A DNA stretch of 16,434 nucleotides from the NCBI GenBank assembly GCA_027460605.1, contig JAPZAN010000121.1, positions 1 through 16,434 on the forward strand, given 5' to 3'. The first letter of the stretch is position 1, and each line of letters opens with the position of its first letter. The stretch comes from Candidatus Methanoperedens sp. (lineage in GTDB: Archaea; Halobacteriota; Methanosarcinia; Methanosarcinales; Methanoperedenaceae). The position numbers and the translations under genes are program-made. Below the pieces are notes generated by a model, which worked only from the letters and a program-made list of their open reading frames with translations, searched no databases and was not told where the DNA came from. Of the stretch, positions 8,201 through 14,643 are shown piece by piece.

Positions 8201-8839
8201 ATGAATATAACTGAAATGGTCGAATTGTTTCAAAAGAATCGTGTTCCTTATTTAAGGAACCACATTCTAAATCCTCCTAACAACCATAACGCAATAATTA
8301 GCCAATGGGGAAGATGGTGGATTGAAGATACAAATAATTTAGGTTCCAATCGGGGAATCTTTGACGAGGCTATCGAATGTGAGGGGCGCCGCGCAGATAT
8401 TATGTTTCTTGAGCAATCTGCCGATAAAATTTTTAAAATAAAAGGGGTGGCGGAAATTGAGAATAATATCAACGATGATGAAGATAAATATAGAGAAAAG
8501 TTGGGTACCTTAACACTATACGACAAATCAACAGAAAAATTTCCTGACCTTAAATTTGCTATCCTCAGTGCCCTCATGGTAATTGATAAAAATAATACTG
8601 CTATTGACTTCTTCACACCACTTTTAGAAGACATAAGAAATCATTCTAAGGATTCAAGGTTATCTTGGATAATTTTTTTACTATTCAAAGTTCCTTATAC
8701 CACAGAATATCAGGAAGTCAATACTCCACATAAATTGGGTTCTAAAACTACTATTTTCGGGCGTTATATGCAAGAAGGGGCGTATGCAATATTTAAAGAA
8801 GGCAAAGAATTAAATCGTATAAACTGGCCTATTCAATAA
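8201..8839 (+). CDS. AT-rich orphan protein, possible PD-(D/E)XK-like fold
   Basis: I do not recognise this 212-residue family. ATG 8201 is chosen because AGGTGA ends four bases upstream and a TATA box at 8158-8167 fits a short leader. Visible features are an acidic-helix residue (E56 in IFDEAIE), then RRADIMF (D66), then VAEIEN (E85, E87). This order of helix Glu, strand Asp and E-x-E/K resembles the PD-(D/E)XK nuclease core, but that is a pattern guess only. The C-terminal half has a hydrophobic stretch (SWIIFLLFKVPY), possibly a buried strand rather than a membrane helix. Composition is much more AT-rich than neighbours: two hand-counted 60-base rows gave 33% and 28% GC, against 45% for a thrC row. 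It stands alone between convergent and divergent housekeeping genes, which suggests recent acquisition. No partner methylase or other defence gene is adjacent. Confidence 0.75.
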   Translation: MNITEMVELFQKNRVPYLRNHILNPPNNHNAIISQWGRWWIEDTNNLGSNRGIFDEAIECEGRRADIMFLEQSADKIFKIKGVAEIENNINDDEDKYREKLGTLTLYDKSTEKFPDLKFAILSALMVIDKNNTAIDFFTPLLEDIRNHSKDSRLSWIIFLLFKVPYTTEYQEVNTPHKLGSKTTIFGRYMQEGAYAIFKEGKELNRINWPIQ

Positions 8840-8924
8840 CTTGAGTTTGCCACATTTTGGAGTTAAAGGTCATCAATAAAATAACTCACTAATCTGACAA
8901 AGTCATTAAAGTTACCTTTGATTT

Positions 8925-9428
8925 TCACTCACTATCTGCCTTATCCCTGCCCTCTATCCCATTCCTCACATCCACAGCAATGCCCTTCTTAAACGAAAGC
9001 ATTTCAAGAGGAGCCAGCACAGCCTTCCCTGTAGCCAGCAGGCGGTCGTTCTCATCAACCACGAGAACTTCCTCGCCAGCCCTGATATCAGGGTCGGCAG
9101 TGACCACATGCCGTGCAAAAGCGGTTTTGCCTTTTGCCACGAAAGGGGCAGCATCGCTATTAACCACGACCCTGCGCCCCGGATACCTGATTAATCCATG
9201 AAGCTTCCCTGCGCCCATGATGCTAAGCGTGAGCATGCCATCCTTTGCCCTCACTGTGGCTATGCGGTTATTATCAAGCAGTATCTGGCGGATTCTTTTT
9301 GTTGTTGAAAGCTGGAATTCCACGTTGTCAGGGAAAAGAGCTTCGCCTGCACCGCGCCCGAACTGGTAATCGGCTATGGTTCTGATGCGCTTTAGATGGG
9401 ATGCATGTTGTTGGGACAATTGAGACAT
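8925..9428 (-). CDS. PUA-domain RNA-binding protein
   Basis: This 167-residue protein resembles the C-terminal PUA-containing part of archaeal tRNA-guanine (archaeosine) transglycosylases and related stand-alone PUA proteins. An N-terminal segment (IRTIADYQFGRGAGEALF, about 15-32) matches the small domain before PUA in that group. The PUA part follows (about 72-155): RRVVVNSDAAPFVAKGKTAFARHV, then ADPDIRAGEEVLVVDENDRLLATGKA. No catalytic domain is present, so it probably binds tRNA or rRNA as an accessory factor (inference). ATG 9428 has GGAG seven bases upstream. It diverges from the nnr-moaC operon across a 98-bp gap. Assignment to PUA is firm; the exact orthologous group is not. Confidence 0.8.
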   Translation of the reverse strand: MSQLSQQHASHLKRIRTIADYQFGRGAGEALFPDNVEFQLSTTKRIRQILLDNNRIATVRAKDGMLTLSIMGAGKLHGLIRYPGRRVVVNSDAAPFVAKGKTAFARHVVTADPDIRAGEEVLVVDENDRLLATGKAVLAPLEMLSFKKGIAVDVRNGIEGRDKADSE

Positions 9429-9526
9429 TTAGTACTCCGCAAAGGCTGAATATGAACGAATCATATTTCATTATATCCCTTAACAGTTTAATAAATTATA
9501 AGTGTTCGCGGGTGAAATTACCAATT
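9429..9526. promoter_or_regulatory. Divergent promoter region (PUA protein / nnr)
   Basis: The gap contains an AT-rich TTTAATAAATTATAA stretch (9487-9501) that can act as the plus-strand TATA box, then GGTGA (9511-9515) 11 bases before the nnr ATG. On minus, a GATATAATG-like stretch (around 9469-9477) precedes GGAG and the PUA start. Inferred from sequence only. Confidence 0.4.
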
Positions 9527-10981
9527 ATGCAAGCAATCACCTCATCCCGCATGGCAGCCATCGACGCCAATTGCGAATATCTCGGGATAAAACGCCTTCA
9601 GCTTATGGAAAATGCAGGCGCTGCAGTCGCCCGTGCAATTAAAGAAAGGATAAGCTCCGGGAAAGTGGTTGTTCTGGCAGGCAGGGGCAATAACGGAGGC
9701 GATGCATTCGTAGCTGCGCGGCACCTCTCAGGATATGATGTTACAGTAATTCTCATAGGAAAAAAAGAAGAACTTAAAACACACGAGGCAGCGCATAACT
9801 GGAAAGCCCTTGAAAATACATCCATTCCGCTAATCGAAGCCGCGGATTCAACAGTGATTGACCGTTCCATGATAAAAGAAGCAGATGTGATTATTGACGG
9901 GATTTTCGGGACAGGAATTCGCGGGAAAATACACGAACCTGAATCTACAGCCATCGATCTTATCAATGGCTCAGGCGCGTTTGTCATTTCAGTGGATGTG
10001 CCATCCGGATTTGACCCTGATGGGGGCGAGTTTGAGAAATCCGTTCATGCAGGCATGACCCTTACGTTCCATAAAATGAAAGCGGGATTGCTGCCAGAAA
10101 ACGCTCATGAATATACGGGCGAAATCCGTGTGGTTGATATAGGTATACCTCTGGAAGCTGAATTTTTTGTCGGTCCCGGCGATATCCAGCCCTTCTTGAA
10201 AAGACCTGCGGAAAGCCATAAAAGCGATGCGGGCAGGGTGCTAATCATAGGCGGCGGCGCATATTCGGGAGCGCCAGCGCTTGCTGCCCTTGGGGCTCTC
10301 CGTGCCGGCGCCGATATAGTTACGGTGGCAGCGCCGCGGAATGTTTCAGATATAATCGCTTCTTTTTCCCCAAATCTCATCGTTCGCGGGCTTTCAGGCG
10401 ATAGGTTAGTGGAAGACGATATCCCGGTTATTTCAGGGCTTATCGCAAAACATGATGTGGTCGTAATGGGGATGGGTCTTGGGACAGAGGATGAGACCCT
10501 TTCAGCTGTTAAAAAAATAGTTCCGCTGTGCAGGAAAGCTGTTATCGATGCCGATGCCCTGACGCCGGAACTTGTTCCCCTGCTGAACAGGAACATAATC
10601 ATTACGCCTCATAAAGGTGAAATGAAACGATTATCCGGTGTTGATGTTCCCCGGGAACAAAAAGAAAAAGTCAGGTTTATTATGGATTTCGCCAGAGAAA
10701 ATGAAGTTAATGTACTGATAAAAGGTGCTATTGATATTATCTCTGACGGCATCGAGGCCAGAGCAAACAGGACGGGAAATGCAGGTATGACCGTCGGCGG
10801 GACGGGAGACGTGCTTGCAGGCCTGACAGGCGCCCTTTATGCAAAACATGATGCGTTCCCAGCGGCATGTGCAGGAGCGTTTATTAATGGCGCAGCCGGC
10901 GACCTTGCATTTGAGGAATTTGGATACGGACTTCTTGCGACTGATGTCATTGATAATATTGCGGCGGTGATGAAAGTATGA
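9527..10981 (+). CDS. nnr: Bifunctional NAD(P)H-hydrate epimerase / ADP-dependent NAD(P)H-hydrate dehydratase
   Basis: Repairs damaged hydrated NADH/NADPH. The N-terminal epimerase domain (about 1-210) has LMENAGAAVA and the Rossmann-like loop AGRGNNGGDAF, with IDGIFGTGIRG and VDVPSGFDPD downstream. The C-terminal ribokinase-like dehydratase domain (about 225-484) has GRVLIIGGGAYSGAPALAALGALRAG, DADAL, ITPHKGEMKRL, and the phosphate-binding GGTGDVLAGLTGAL. The fused 484-residue length is typical of bacterial and archaeal Nnr. ATG 9527 is chosen because MQAITSSRMAAID is the normal family start and GGTGA lies 11 bases upstream. The frame upstream to 9401 overlaps the divergent gene and is unlikely to be coding. 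The stop overlaps the ATG of a 14-codon mini-ORF that leads into moaC. Confidence 0.96.
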   Translation: MQAITSSRMAAIDANCEYLGIKRLQLMENAGAAVARAIKERISSGKVVVLAGRGNNGGDAFVAARHLSGYDVTVILIGKKEELKTHEAAHNWKALENTSIPLIEAADSTVIDRSMIKEADVIIDGIFGTGIRGKIHEPESTAIDLINGSGAFVISVDVPSGFDPDGGEFEKSVHAGMTLTFHKMKAGLLPENAHEYTGEIRVVDIGIPLEAEFFVGPGDIQPFLKRPAESHKSDAGRVLIIGGGAYSGAPALAALGALRAGADIVTVAAPRNVSDIIASFSPNLIVRGLSGDRLVEDDIPVISGLIAKHDVVVMGMGLGTEDETLSAVKKIVPLCRKAVIDADALTPELVPLLNRNIIITPHKGEMKRLSGVDVPREQKEKVRFIMDFARENEVNVLIKGAIDIISDGIEARANRTGNAGMTVGGTGDVLAGLTGALYAKHDAFPAACAGAFINGAAGDLAFEEFGYGLLATDVIDNIAAVMKV

Positions 10982-11022
10982 GGGAGATACTGGCAGATAT
11001 AGAACGTGTCCGGATAGATTGA
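10978..11022 (+). CDS. 14-codon mini-ORF bridging nnr and moaC (putative coupling ORF)
   Basis: A short frame encodes MREILADIERVRID. Its ATG overlaps the nnr stop (ATGA). It has a strong ribosome-binding site, GGTGAT (10966-10971), six bases upstream. Its TGA ends two bases before the moaC ATG, and moaC itself has no clear Shine-Dalgarno site. The simplest reading is that translation runs nnr, mini-ORF, moaC by termination-reinitiation. It could instead be the remnant of an older moaC start or of a lost gene. No similarity is recognised. Confidence 0.4.
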   Translation: MREILADIERVRID

Positions 11023-11024
11023 AC

Positions 11025-11486
11025 ATGTTTTCGCATATACAGGACGACAGGGCAAAGATGGTTGATATAAGCGATAAGAAAGATGTTAAAAGGCGTGCAG
11101 TAGCCTCTGGCGAGATAAAATTACAGCAGGAAACATTAGAGGCAATCAAAAATCATAAAATAGCAAAGGGGGAAGTCCTTGAAACCGCGCGCATCGCTGC
11201 TGTTATGGCGGTCAAGAGCACCTCTTCCATGATACCCATGTGCCATCAGATTCCAGTAACAAGCATCGATGTTCGATTTGAGATTAATAAAGATACTATC
11301 AAAGCAACAGTAGAAGTAAAATCAGTTGGGAAAACAGGTGTGGAGATGGAAGCGCTTCATGGGGTAAGCGTGGCGCTTTTGACAATATGGGATATGGTGA
11401 AATCCGCGGAAAAAGACGCAACGGGCAACTATCCGCATACATCAATAAAAAACATAAAGGTCTTAGAGAAATTTAAAGAAATTTAA
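11025..11486 (+). CDS. moaC: Cyclic pyranopterin monophosphate synthase
   Basis: Second enzyme of molybdopterin (and tungstopterin) synthesis. It converts the 3',8-cyclo-GTP product made by MoaA into cyclic pyranopterin monophosphate. The 153 residues contain the family signatures: MVDIS near the N-terminus, AAVMAVKSTSSMIPMCHQIPVT with the active-site His in MCH, and VGKTGVEMEALHGVSVALLTIWDMVKSAEK with the DxxK catalytic pair (D and K of DMVK). Length matches the family. ATG 11025 lies two bases after the mini-ORF stop. An in-frame TTG at 11019 would add two residues. It forms an operon with nnr. The window also has a MoaD-like protein (6495-6770) but no MoaA, MoaE or MoeA. Confidence 0.95.
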   Translation: MFSHIQDDRAKMVDISDKKDVKRRAVASGEIKLQQETLEAIKNHKIAKGEVLETARIAAVMAVKSTSSMIPMCHQIPVTSIDVRFEINKDTIKATVEVKSVGKTGVEMEALHGVSVALLTIWDMVKSAEKDATGNYPHTSIKNIKVLEKFKEI

Positions 11487-11491
11487 TAGGA

Positions 11492-11568
11492 GTAGGATTA
11501 GGTATCTAATAAAAACGATGGGTCGAAGGAGACTGAGGGTACTAAAGGCATTAGACACCTAATTCTAC
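11492..11568. repeat. Long imperfect inverted repeat/hairpin downstream of moaC
   Basis: The left arm GTAGGATTAGGTATCTAAT (11492-11510) and right arm ATTAGACACCTAATTCTAC (11550-11568) pair over 18 of 19 positions as RNA (one G-U, one A-C mismatch) around a 39-base loop. Each arm is itself a small palindrome (ATTAG-N4-CTAAT), and the two palindromes start 53 bp apart, close to five helical turns. It lies between the convergent moaC and gatD stops. It may be a terminator/3'-end structure, a structured RNA, or a pair of protein-binding sites. No tRNA, C/D or H/ACA pattern was convincing. Confidence 0.65.
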
Positions 11569-11631
11569 AACAATATTAATGATGGTTTTAATAGTATTTA
11601 ATATTTACGCTTATATTATATGATATAAATA

Positions 11632-11651
11632 ATTATGATAATCATCATAAT
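11632..11651. terminator. AT-rich perfect palindrome at the gatD stop
   Basis: ATTATGAT (11632-11639), a four-base centre and ATCATAAT (11644-11651) form an eight-base-pair perfect stem. It overlaps the gatD stop codon (TGA on minus, 11645-11647). It could mark the 3' end of one or both convergent transcripts. Stem composition is weak (A/T-rich), so function is uncertain. Confidence 0.3.
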
Positions 11652-12934
11652 GTGATTGACGTGCGTGTGCTTCGGGTTATCTCGCCTGCGATATTAGTAT
11701 GCATCAATTTTTTCACATTTTCAATATCCTGTGTCTGCCCCAATACCCACATTAGTTTGACAAGCGCCACTTCCGAGAGCATGTCTTCTCCTTCGATTGC
11801 GCCCGCCTTTAACATATCCCTGCCTGTATCGTATACGCGGTCGCATACCCTCCCGTTGATGCATTGCGAGGTTATGACAATCGGTATGCTGGTATCTACG
11901 GTTGTTTTGATAACAGGAATCCATTCTGTTGAAACATGTCCCAACCCGGTGCCTTCAATCACAATGCCTTTATAGCCCGAGCCTGAATGGAATAAAAGAG
12001 ATTCGCTGCTTGCGCCTGTAACGTATTTTAAAAGGGCGCATCTGGATTCGAGTTTATCATGGATCGCCAGTTTTTTCTCGCCCCGCTTAACGTGCGAAGT
12101 CAGCGTTTTTATTTCGCGTGACGGGTACTCGACCCTGCCAATTGGCCTGGCATTGATTGACTGGAATGCGTCGCGGCGCGAAGTGTGCATTTTCCGCACC
12201 TTTGTTCCCCGGTGGATATAGCAGAAATCGTCACTAGTTGAGCCGTGCATCACCACGCAAACCTCGGCGATGTCGCTCACCGCCACGGAAGCGGCGCATA
12301 TAGCGTTCATGGCATTGTCGCTGCTTGGCCTGTCAGCGCTTCGCTGGGAGCCGACAAGCACGATAGGAACAGGCGTTTCGATCATGAACGATAATGCTGC
12401 GGCCGTGTACATCATGGTATCAGTGCCGTGCGTAATAATGATACCGTCCGCACCATTTTTGATTTCCTCGTATACAGCGCGCGCAAGCTCCACCCAGTAG
12501 GATGGGCGCATGTTCTCGCTAAGGATGCTGTAAATCATGCGGCAGTTATAATTTGCTATTTCTTCAAGTTCGGGGATTGCACGAAGTATGTCGTCTGCCG
12601 AGAATTGCGAAGTCACGGCTCCCGTGCGGTAATCTATCTTGCTGGCAATGGTGCCGCCTGTAGAGAGAATGGAGATGTTGGGAAGTTTTTTATTTTTTTC
12701 ATGGTCTGGTTGAGAAATGGGTTTTTGAGCTTTTTTTTCTTCGTTTGGTAGTGTGATAAAAGTTTCAGGATTCACCCCCCGTAAACCAATATTATATCCA
12801 TTTTTAAGCTTTAAAACAGTGCAACCTGTTTGCGAAGGCATGAGTATCCCTTCGTAGGTAATATCTACATTATTTACATCTTTATGAACTCGAATTTTGT
12901 CGCCTACTTCTGCTTTACCTATGTCACCTTTCAT
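11645..12934 (-). CDS. gatD: Glutamyl-tRNA(Gln) amidotransferase subunit D
   Basis: Asparaginase-like subunit of archaeal GatDE. It releases ammonia from glutamine (or asparagine), which GatE uses to turn Glu-tRNA(Gln) into Gln-tRNA(Gln). The 429 residues comprise an N-terminal small beta-barrel (about 1-65), a polar linker (about 65-85), then the asparaginase core. Core motifs are ILSTGGTIAS (about 89-98, first catalytic Thr), ITHGTDTMMYTA (about 167-178, Thr-Asp), VLVGSQRSADRPSSDNAMN, and IEGTGLGHVS. Length is normal. ATG 12934 directly precedes KGDIGKAEVGDKI, the expected barrel start. A minus-strand TATA-like GTTTTTTATC (12970-12979) gives a short leader. gatE, usually adjacent in archaea, is not on either side here. 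Confidence 0.96.
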   Translation of the reverse strand: MKGDIGKAEVGDKIRVHKDVNNVDITYEGILMPSQTGCTVLKLKNGYNIGLRGVNPETFITLPNEEKKAQKPISQPDHEKNKKLPNISILSTGGTIASKIDYRTGAVTSQFSADDILRAIPELEEIANYNCRMIYSILSENMRPSYWVELARAVYEEIKNGADGIIITHGTDTMMYTAAALSFMIETPVPIVLVGSQRSADRPSSDNAMNAICAASVAVSDIAEVCVVMHGSTSDDFCYIHRGTKVRKMHTSRRDAFQSINARPIGRVEYPSREIKTLTSHVKRGEKKLAIHDKLESRCALLKYVTGASSESLLFHSGSGYKGIVIEGTGLGHVSTEWIPVIKTTVDTSIPIVITSQCINGRVCDRVYDTGRDMLKAGAIEGEDMLSEVALVKLMWVLGQTQDIENVKKLMHTNIAGEITRSTRTSITL

Positions 12935-13053
12935 GATATCACTACTTTTTGTTTAAGATAGTCACCGAAGATAAAAAACTATGCTCTTAACCAACCAATA
13001 CTATTATGTCGCAGCGCCACAACAGTAATAACATAGAAAGGGAGGTTATGTCT
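12935..13053. promoter_or_regulatory. Divergent promoter region (gatD / small CxxC gene)
   Basis: On minus, GTTTTTTATC (12970-12979) lies about 40 bp from the gatD ATG and predicts a start near 12949. On plus, a very strong ribosome-binding site GGAGGT (13041-13046) lies seven bases before ATG 13054. The plus-strand TATA box is unclear (AT-rich stretch around 12999-13008). Confidence 0.4.
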
Positions 13054-13236
13054 ATGCCAGTTCTTAAAAAAAGAAAAACGTATTCTGAGAAATGCCCGGT
13101 GTGCGGCGGCGAAATCCATCCGTTGAGCGATGAAATAATTTATTTTGACGAACTTCCACCCAATGCTGCGGTTCTTGCCGAGGTGAGCCCTGGTCATTGG
13201 ATAAAAGTTGTTGAAAGGAAGCCAGCAAAAACATAA
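13054..13236 (+). CDS. Small CxxC (half zinc-ribbon) protein of unknown function
   Basis: A 60-residue protein beginning MPVLKKRKTYSEKCPVCGG. GGAGGT (13041-13046) is placed ideally for ATG 13054. ATG 13048 lies only one base after that site, and the longer frame from 13006 runs through the promoter region. The single CPVCGG knuckle is one half of a zinc ribbon; His residues (EIHPL and PGHW) could complete a metal site or the protein may dimerise. The C-terminal part (IIYFDELPPNAAVLAEVSPGHWIKVVER) looks like a small beta barrel. It lies 32 bp upstream of the DUF1464 gene and is probably cotranscribed with it. Family not recognised. Confidence 0.7.
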   Translation: MPVLKKRKTYSEKCPVCGGEIHPLSDEIIYFDELPPNAAVLAEVSPGHWIKVVERKPAKT

Positions 13237-13268
13237 ACCTTAAAGAGCCAGCACGATAACTTGGGGAT

Positions 13269-14312
13269 ATGGTCAGAGTAATCGGCATAGACCCGGGCAC
13301 GAAAAGTTTTGATTTTTGCGGTCTGGAAGATGACACAGTAATCCTTGATACTTCGATACCAACCAGGGATATCATTAAAGAACCAGGATTGCTCTCTGAT
13401 ATTATAAAAGAAACAGGAGCCGAACTCGTGGTTGGACCTTCCGGGTTTGGCATTCCGGTAACCGGTATCAAAGACATAGGAGAGAGGGAATTGTTCCTTA
13501 TGTCGCTTATCAAAAAAGAAGACAAGAAAAGTAACATCGGGATGCGCGCATCGATTAACCGGATGAAAAAAAATGAACTTCCTGTCTTTTTCATTCCGGG
13601 TGTGATTCATCTCCTGACAGTCCCGAATTTCCGGAAACTAAATAAAATCGATATGGGTACGGCTGATAAACTCTGCTGTGCCGCGCTTGGGATTCGGGAC
13701 CAGGCATTGAGGTACGAAAAGTGTTACAGTAAAACATGCTTCATATTACTGGAAATGGGGTTCGGATATACGGCAGCCATTGCAGTAAAGAATGGAAAAA
13801 TTGTCGATGGTATCGGAGGAAGCTCGGGTAATATTGGTTTTCTTTCTCTGGGCAGCATGGACGCAGAGCTTGCTTATCTTTTGGGAGGATTTAATAAAGA
13901 GCTTATTTTCAAAGGGGGCGTTGAGACTCTTGCAAAAACACCTGAAAAATTGATGGAACACGAGGATGCTTTGAATGCATATCTTGAAGGTGCAGCCAAG
14001 AATGTTCTTGCGCTTACAGCATCGGTTAAACCGGATGAAATCCTTGTTTCGGGGAGGATTTCAAGGGTCAAGGGGCTTTTTGATGAATTAAAAAGGCGAA
14101 TAGATGTTGCGCCTGTAAAAAGACTTGGGGGTTTTGATGTGAAAAATGTTAAAGAAGCAGCACAGGGAGCTGCACTTATTGCGAATGGTCTTGCAGTAGG
14201 GAAATATTCCGAGCTTATCAAAGTAATGCAGATAAGAGAAGCGAAAGGTACGTCGCTTGATTATATTTTATTGCCTGAAATCGAAGCCCTGAAAAAAGAA
14301 TACGGTGTTTGA
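13269..14312 (+). CDS. DUF1464 family ASKHA kinase-like protein (annotated as predicted butyrate kinase)
   Basis: A 347-residue protein of the archaeal DUF1464/COG2441 family. The N-terminal VIGIDPGTKSFDFCGL is an ASKHA phosphate-1 loop. MGTADKLCCAALGIRDQAL (about 128-146), FILLEMGFGYTAAIAVKNGKIVDGIGGSSG (about 158-187) and ILVSGRIS (about 257-264) are the matching second phosphate and adenosine elements. The fold therefore implies ATP binding, but the 'butyrate kinase' label is a distant fold prediction and no substrate is established. Length matches the family. The start ATG 13269 sits directly after TTGGGGAT, a poor ribosome-binding spacing. It follows the small CxxC gene by 32 bp and precedes two tRNA genes. 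Confidence 0.85.
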   Translation: MVRVIGIDPGTKSFDFCGLEDDTVILDTSIPTRDIIKEPGLLSDIIKETGAELVVGPSGFGIPVTGIKDIGERELFLMSLIKKEDKKSNIGMRASINRMKKNELPVFFIPGVIHLLTVPNFRKLNKIDMGTADKLCCAALGIRDQALRYEKCYSKTCFILLEMGFGYTAAIAVKNGKIVDGIGGSSGNIGFLSLGSMDAELAYLLGGFNKELIFKGGVETLAKTPEKLMEHEDALNAYLEGAAKNVLALTASVKPDEILVSGRISRVKGLFDELKRRIDVAPVKRLGGFDVKNVKEAAQGAALIANGLAVGKYSELIKVMQIREAKGTSLDYILLPEIEALKKEYGV

Positions 14313-14322
14313 TTCACAAAGC

Positions 14323-14332
14323 TTTTTAAATA
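14323..14332 (+). promoter_or_regulatory. TATA box for the tRNA-Arg/tRNA-Thr unit
   Basis: TTTTTAAATA is a near-consensus archaeal TATA box. Its centre lies about 31 bp before the mature tRNA-Arg 5' end, giving a leader of a few bases. The 29-base spacer between the two tRNAs also has an AAAATATAT stretch (14437-14445), but it is slightly too close to serve tRNA-Thr well. Confidence 0.55.
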
Positions 14333-14358
14333 ATCAAAACATCTTGGACTTCCTCGCT

Positions 14359-14433
14359 GGGCTCGTGGCTTAGCTTGGATATAGCGCCGGGCTTCTAACC
14401 CGGATGTCGAGGGTTCGAATCCCTCCGGGCCCG
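14359..14433 (+). tRNA. tRNA-Arg (anticodon UCU)
   Basis: A complete 75-base cloverleaf. Acceptor strands GGGCTCG and CGGGCCC pair with one G-U. The anticodon stem CCGGG/CCCGG encloses loop CTTCTAA with anticodon TCT. T stem GAGGG/CCCTC encloses TTCGAAT. The discriminator base is G (14433) and CCA is not encoded. No intron is apparent. Confidence 0.95.
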
Positions 14434-14462
14434 CTTAAAATATATCCTGGCAAAAATCAAGC

Positions 14463-14556
14463 GCCTCGGTGGCTTAGGGGTATAGCGCGTCCTGCTTAGG
14501 GGTATAGCGCGTCCTTGGTAAGGACGAGGTCGAGGGTTCAAATCCCTCCCGGGGCT
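14463..14556 (+). tRNA. tRNA-Thr (anticodon GGU) carrying an internal 22-bp tandem duplication
   Basis: Acceptor strands GCCTCGG (14463-14469) and CCGGGGC (14549-14555) pair. The anticodon stem CGTCC/GGACG encloses TTGGTAA (anticodon GGT). T stem GAGGG/CCCTC encloses TTCAAAT. The discriminator is T, as common for archaeal tRNA-Thr, and CCA is not encoded. The gene spans 94 bases; removing one copy of an exact 22-bp repeat (14472-14493 and 14494-14515) leaves a normal 72-base tRNA. The repeat contains the whole D arm and the 5' strand of the anticodon stem. As written, the transcript would have two D arms. Either it is a pseudo-tRNA, the extra copy is removed or tolerated, or it is an assembly error. 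Confidence 0.88.
14472..14515 (+). repeat. Exact 22-bp tandem duplication inside tRNA-Thr
   Basis: Two back-to-back identical copies begin with GCTTAGGGGTATAGC and end with GCGTCCT. They start at 14472 and 14494. The flanking bases differ, so the duplication unit is exactly 22 bp. The copy that joins TTGGTAAGGACG makes the correct anticodon hairpin. Confidence 0.97.
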
Positions 14557-14558
14557 TA

Positions 14559-14569
14559 TTTTTGTTTTT
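14559..14569 (+). terminator. Oligo-T terminator after the tRNA genes
   Basis: TTTTTGTTTTT follows the tRNA-Thr 3' end by two bases. T-rich runs like this are the usual archaeal transcription terminators. Confidence 0.6.
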
Positions 14570-14643
14570 CAGGACATGCATCTCAGGGCATAAATGGAAA
14601 GATATAAGTAATGATTATACATGGTTAATGAAACCTGATTGAT

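Noticed and set aside
8860..8924. Weak inverted repeat AAAGGT…ACCTTT near the end of the orphan gene
   Set aside because: Only six bases pair with a long spacer in AT-rich sequence; not distinguishable from chance.
9401..9526. N-terminal extension of nnr by 42 codons
   Set aside because: It overlaps the start of the divergent PUA gene and the promoter region; family proteins start at the MQAITSSRM-like segment.
11511..11590. Possible C/D-box small RNA in and after the hairpin loop (CTGA and ATGATGG)
   Set aside because: The boxes are incomplete, in the wrong order and spacing, and no terminal stem brings them together.
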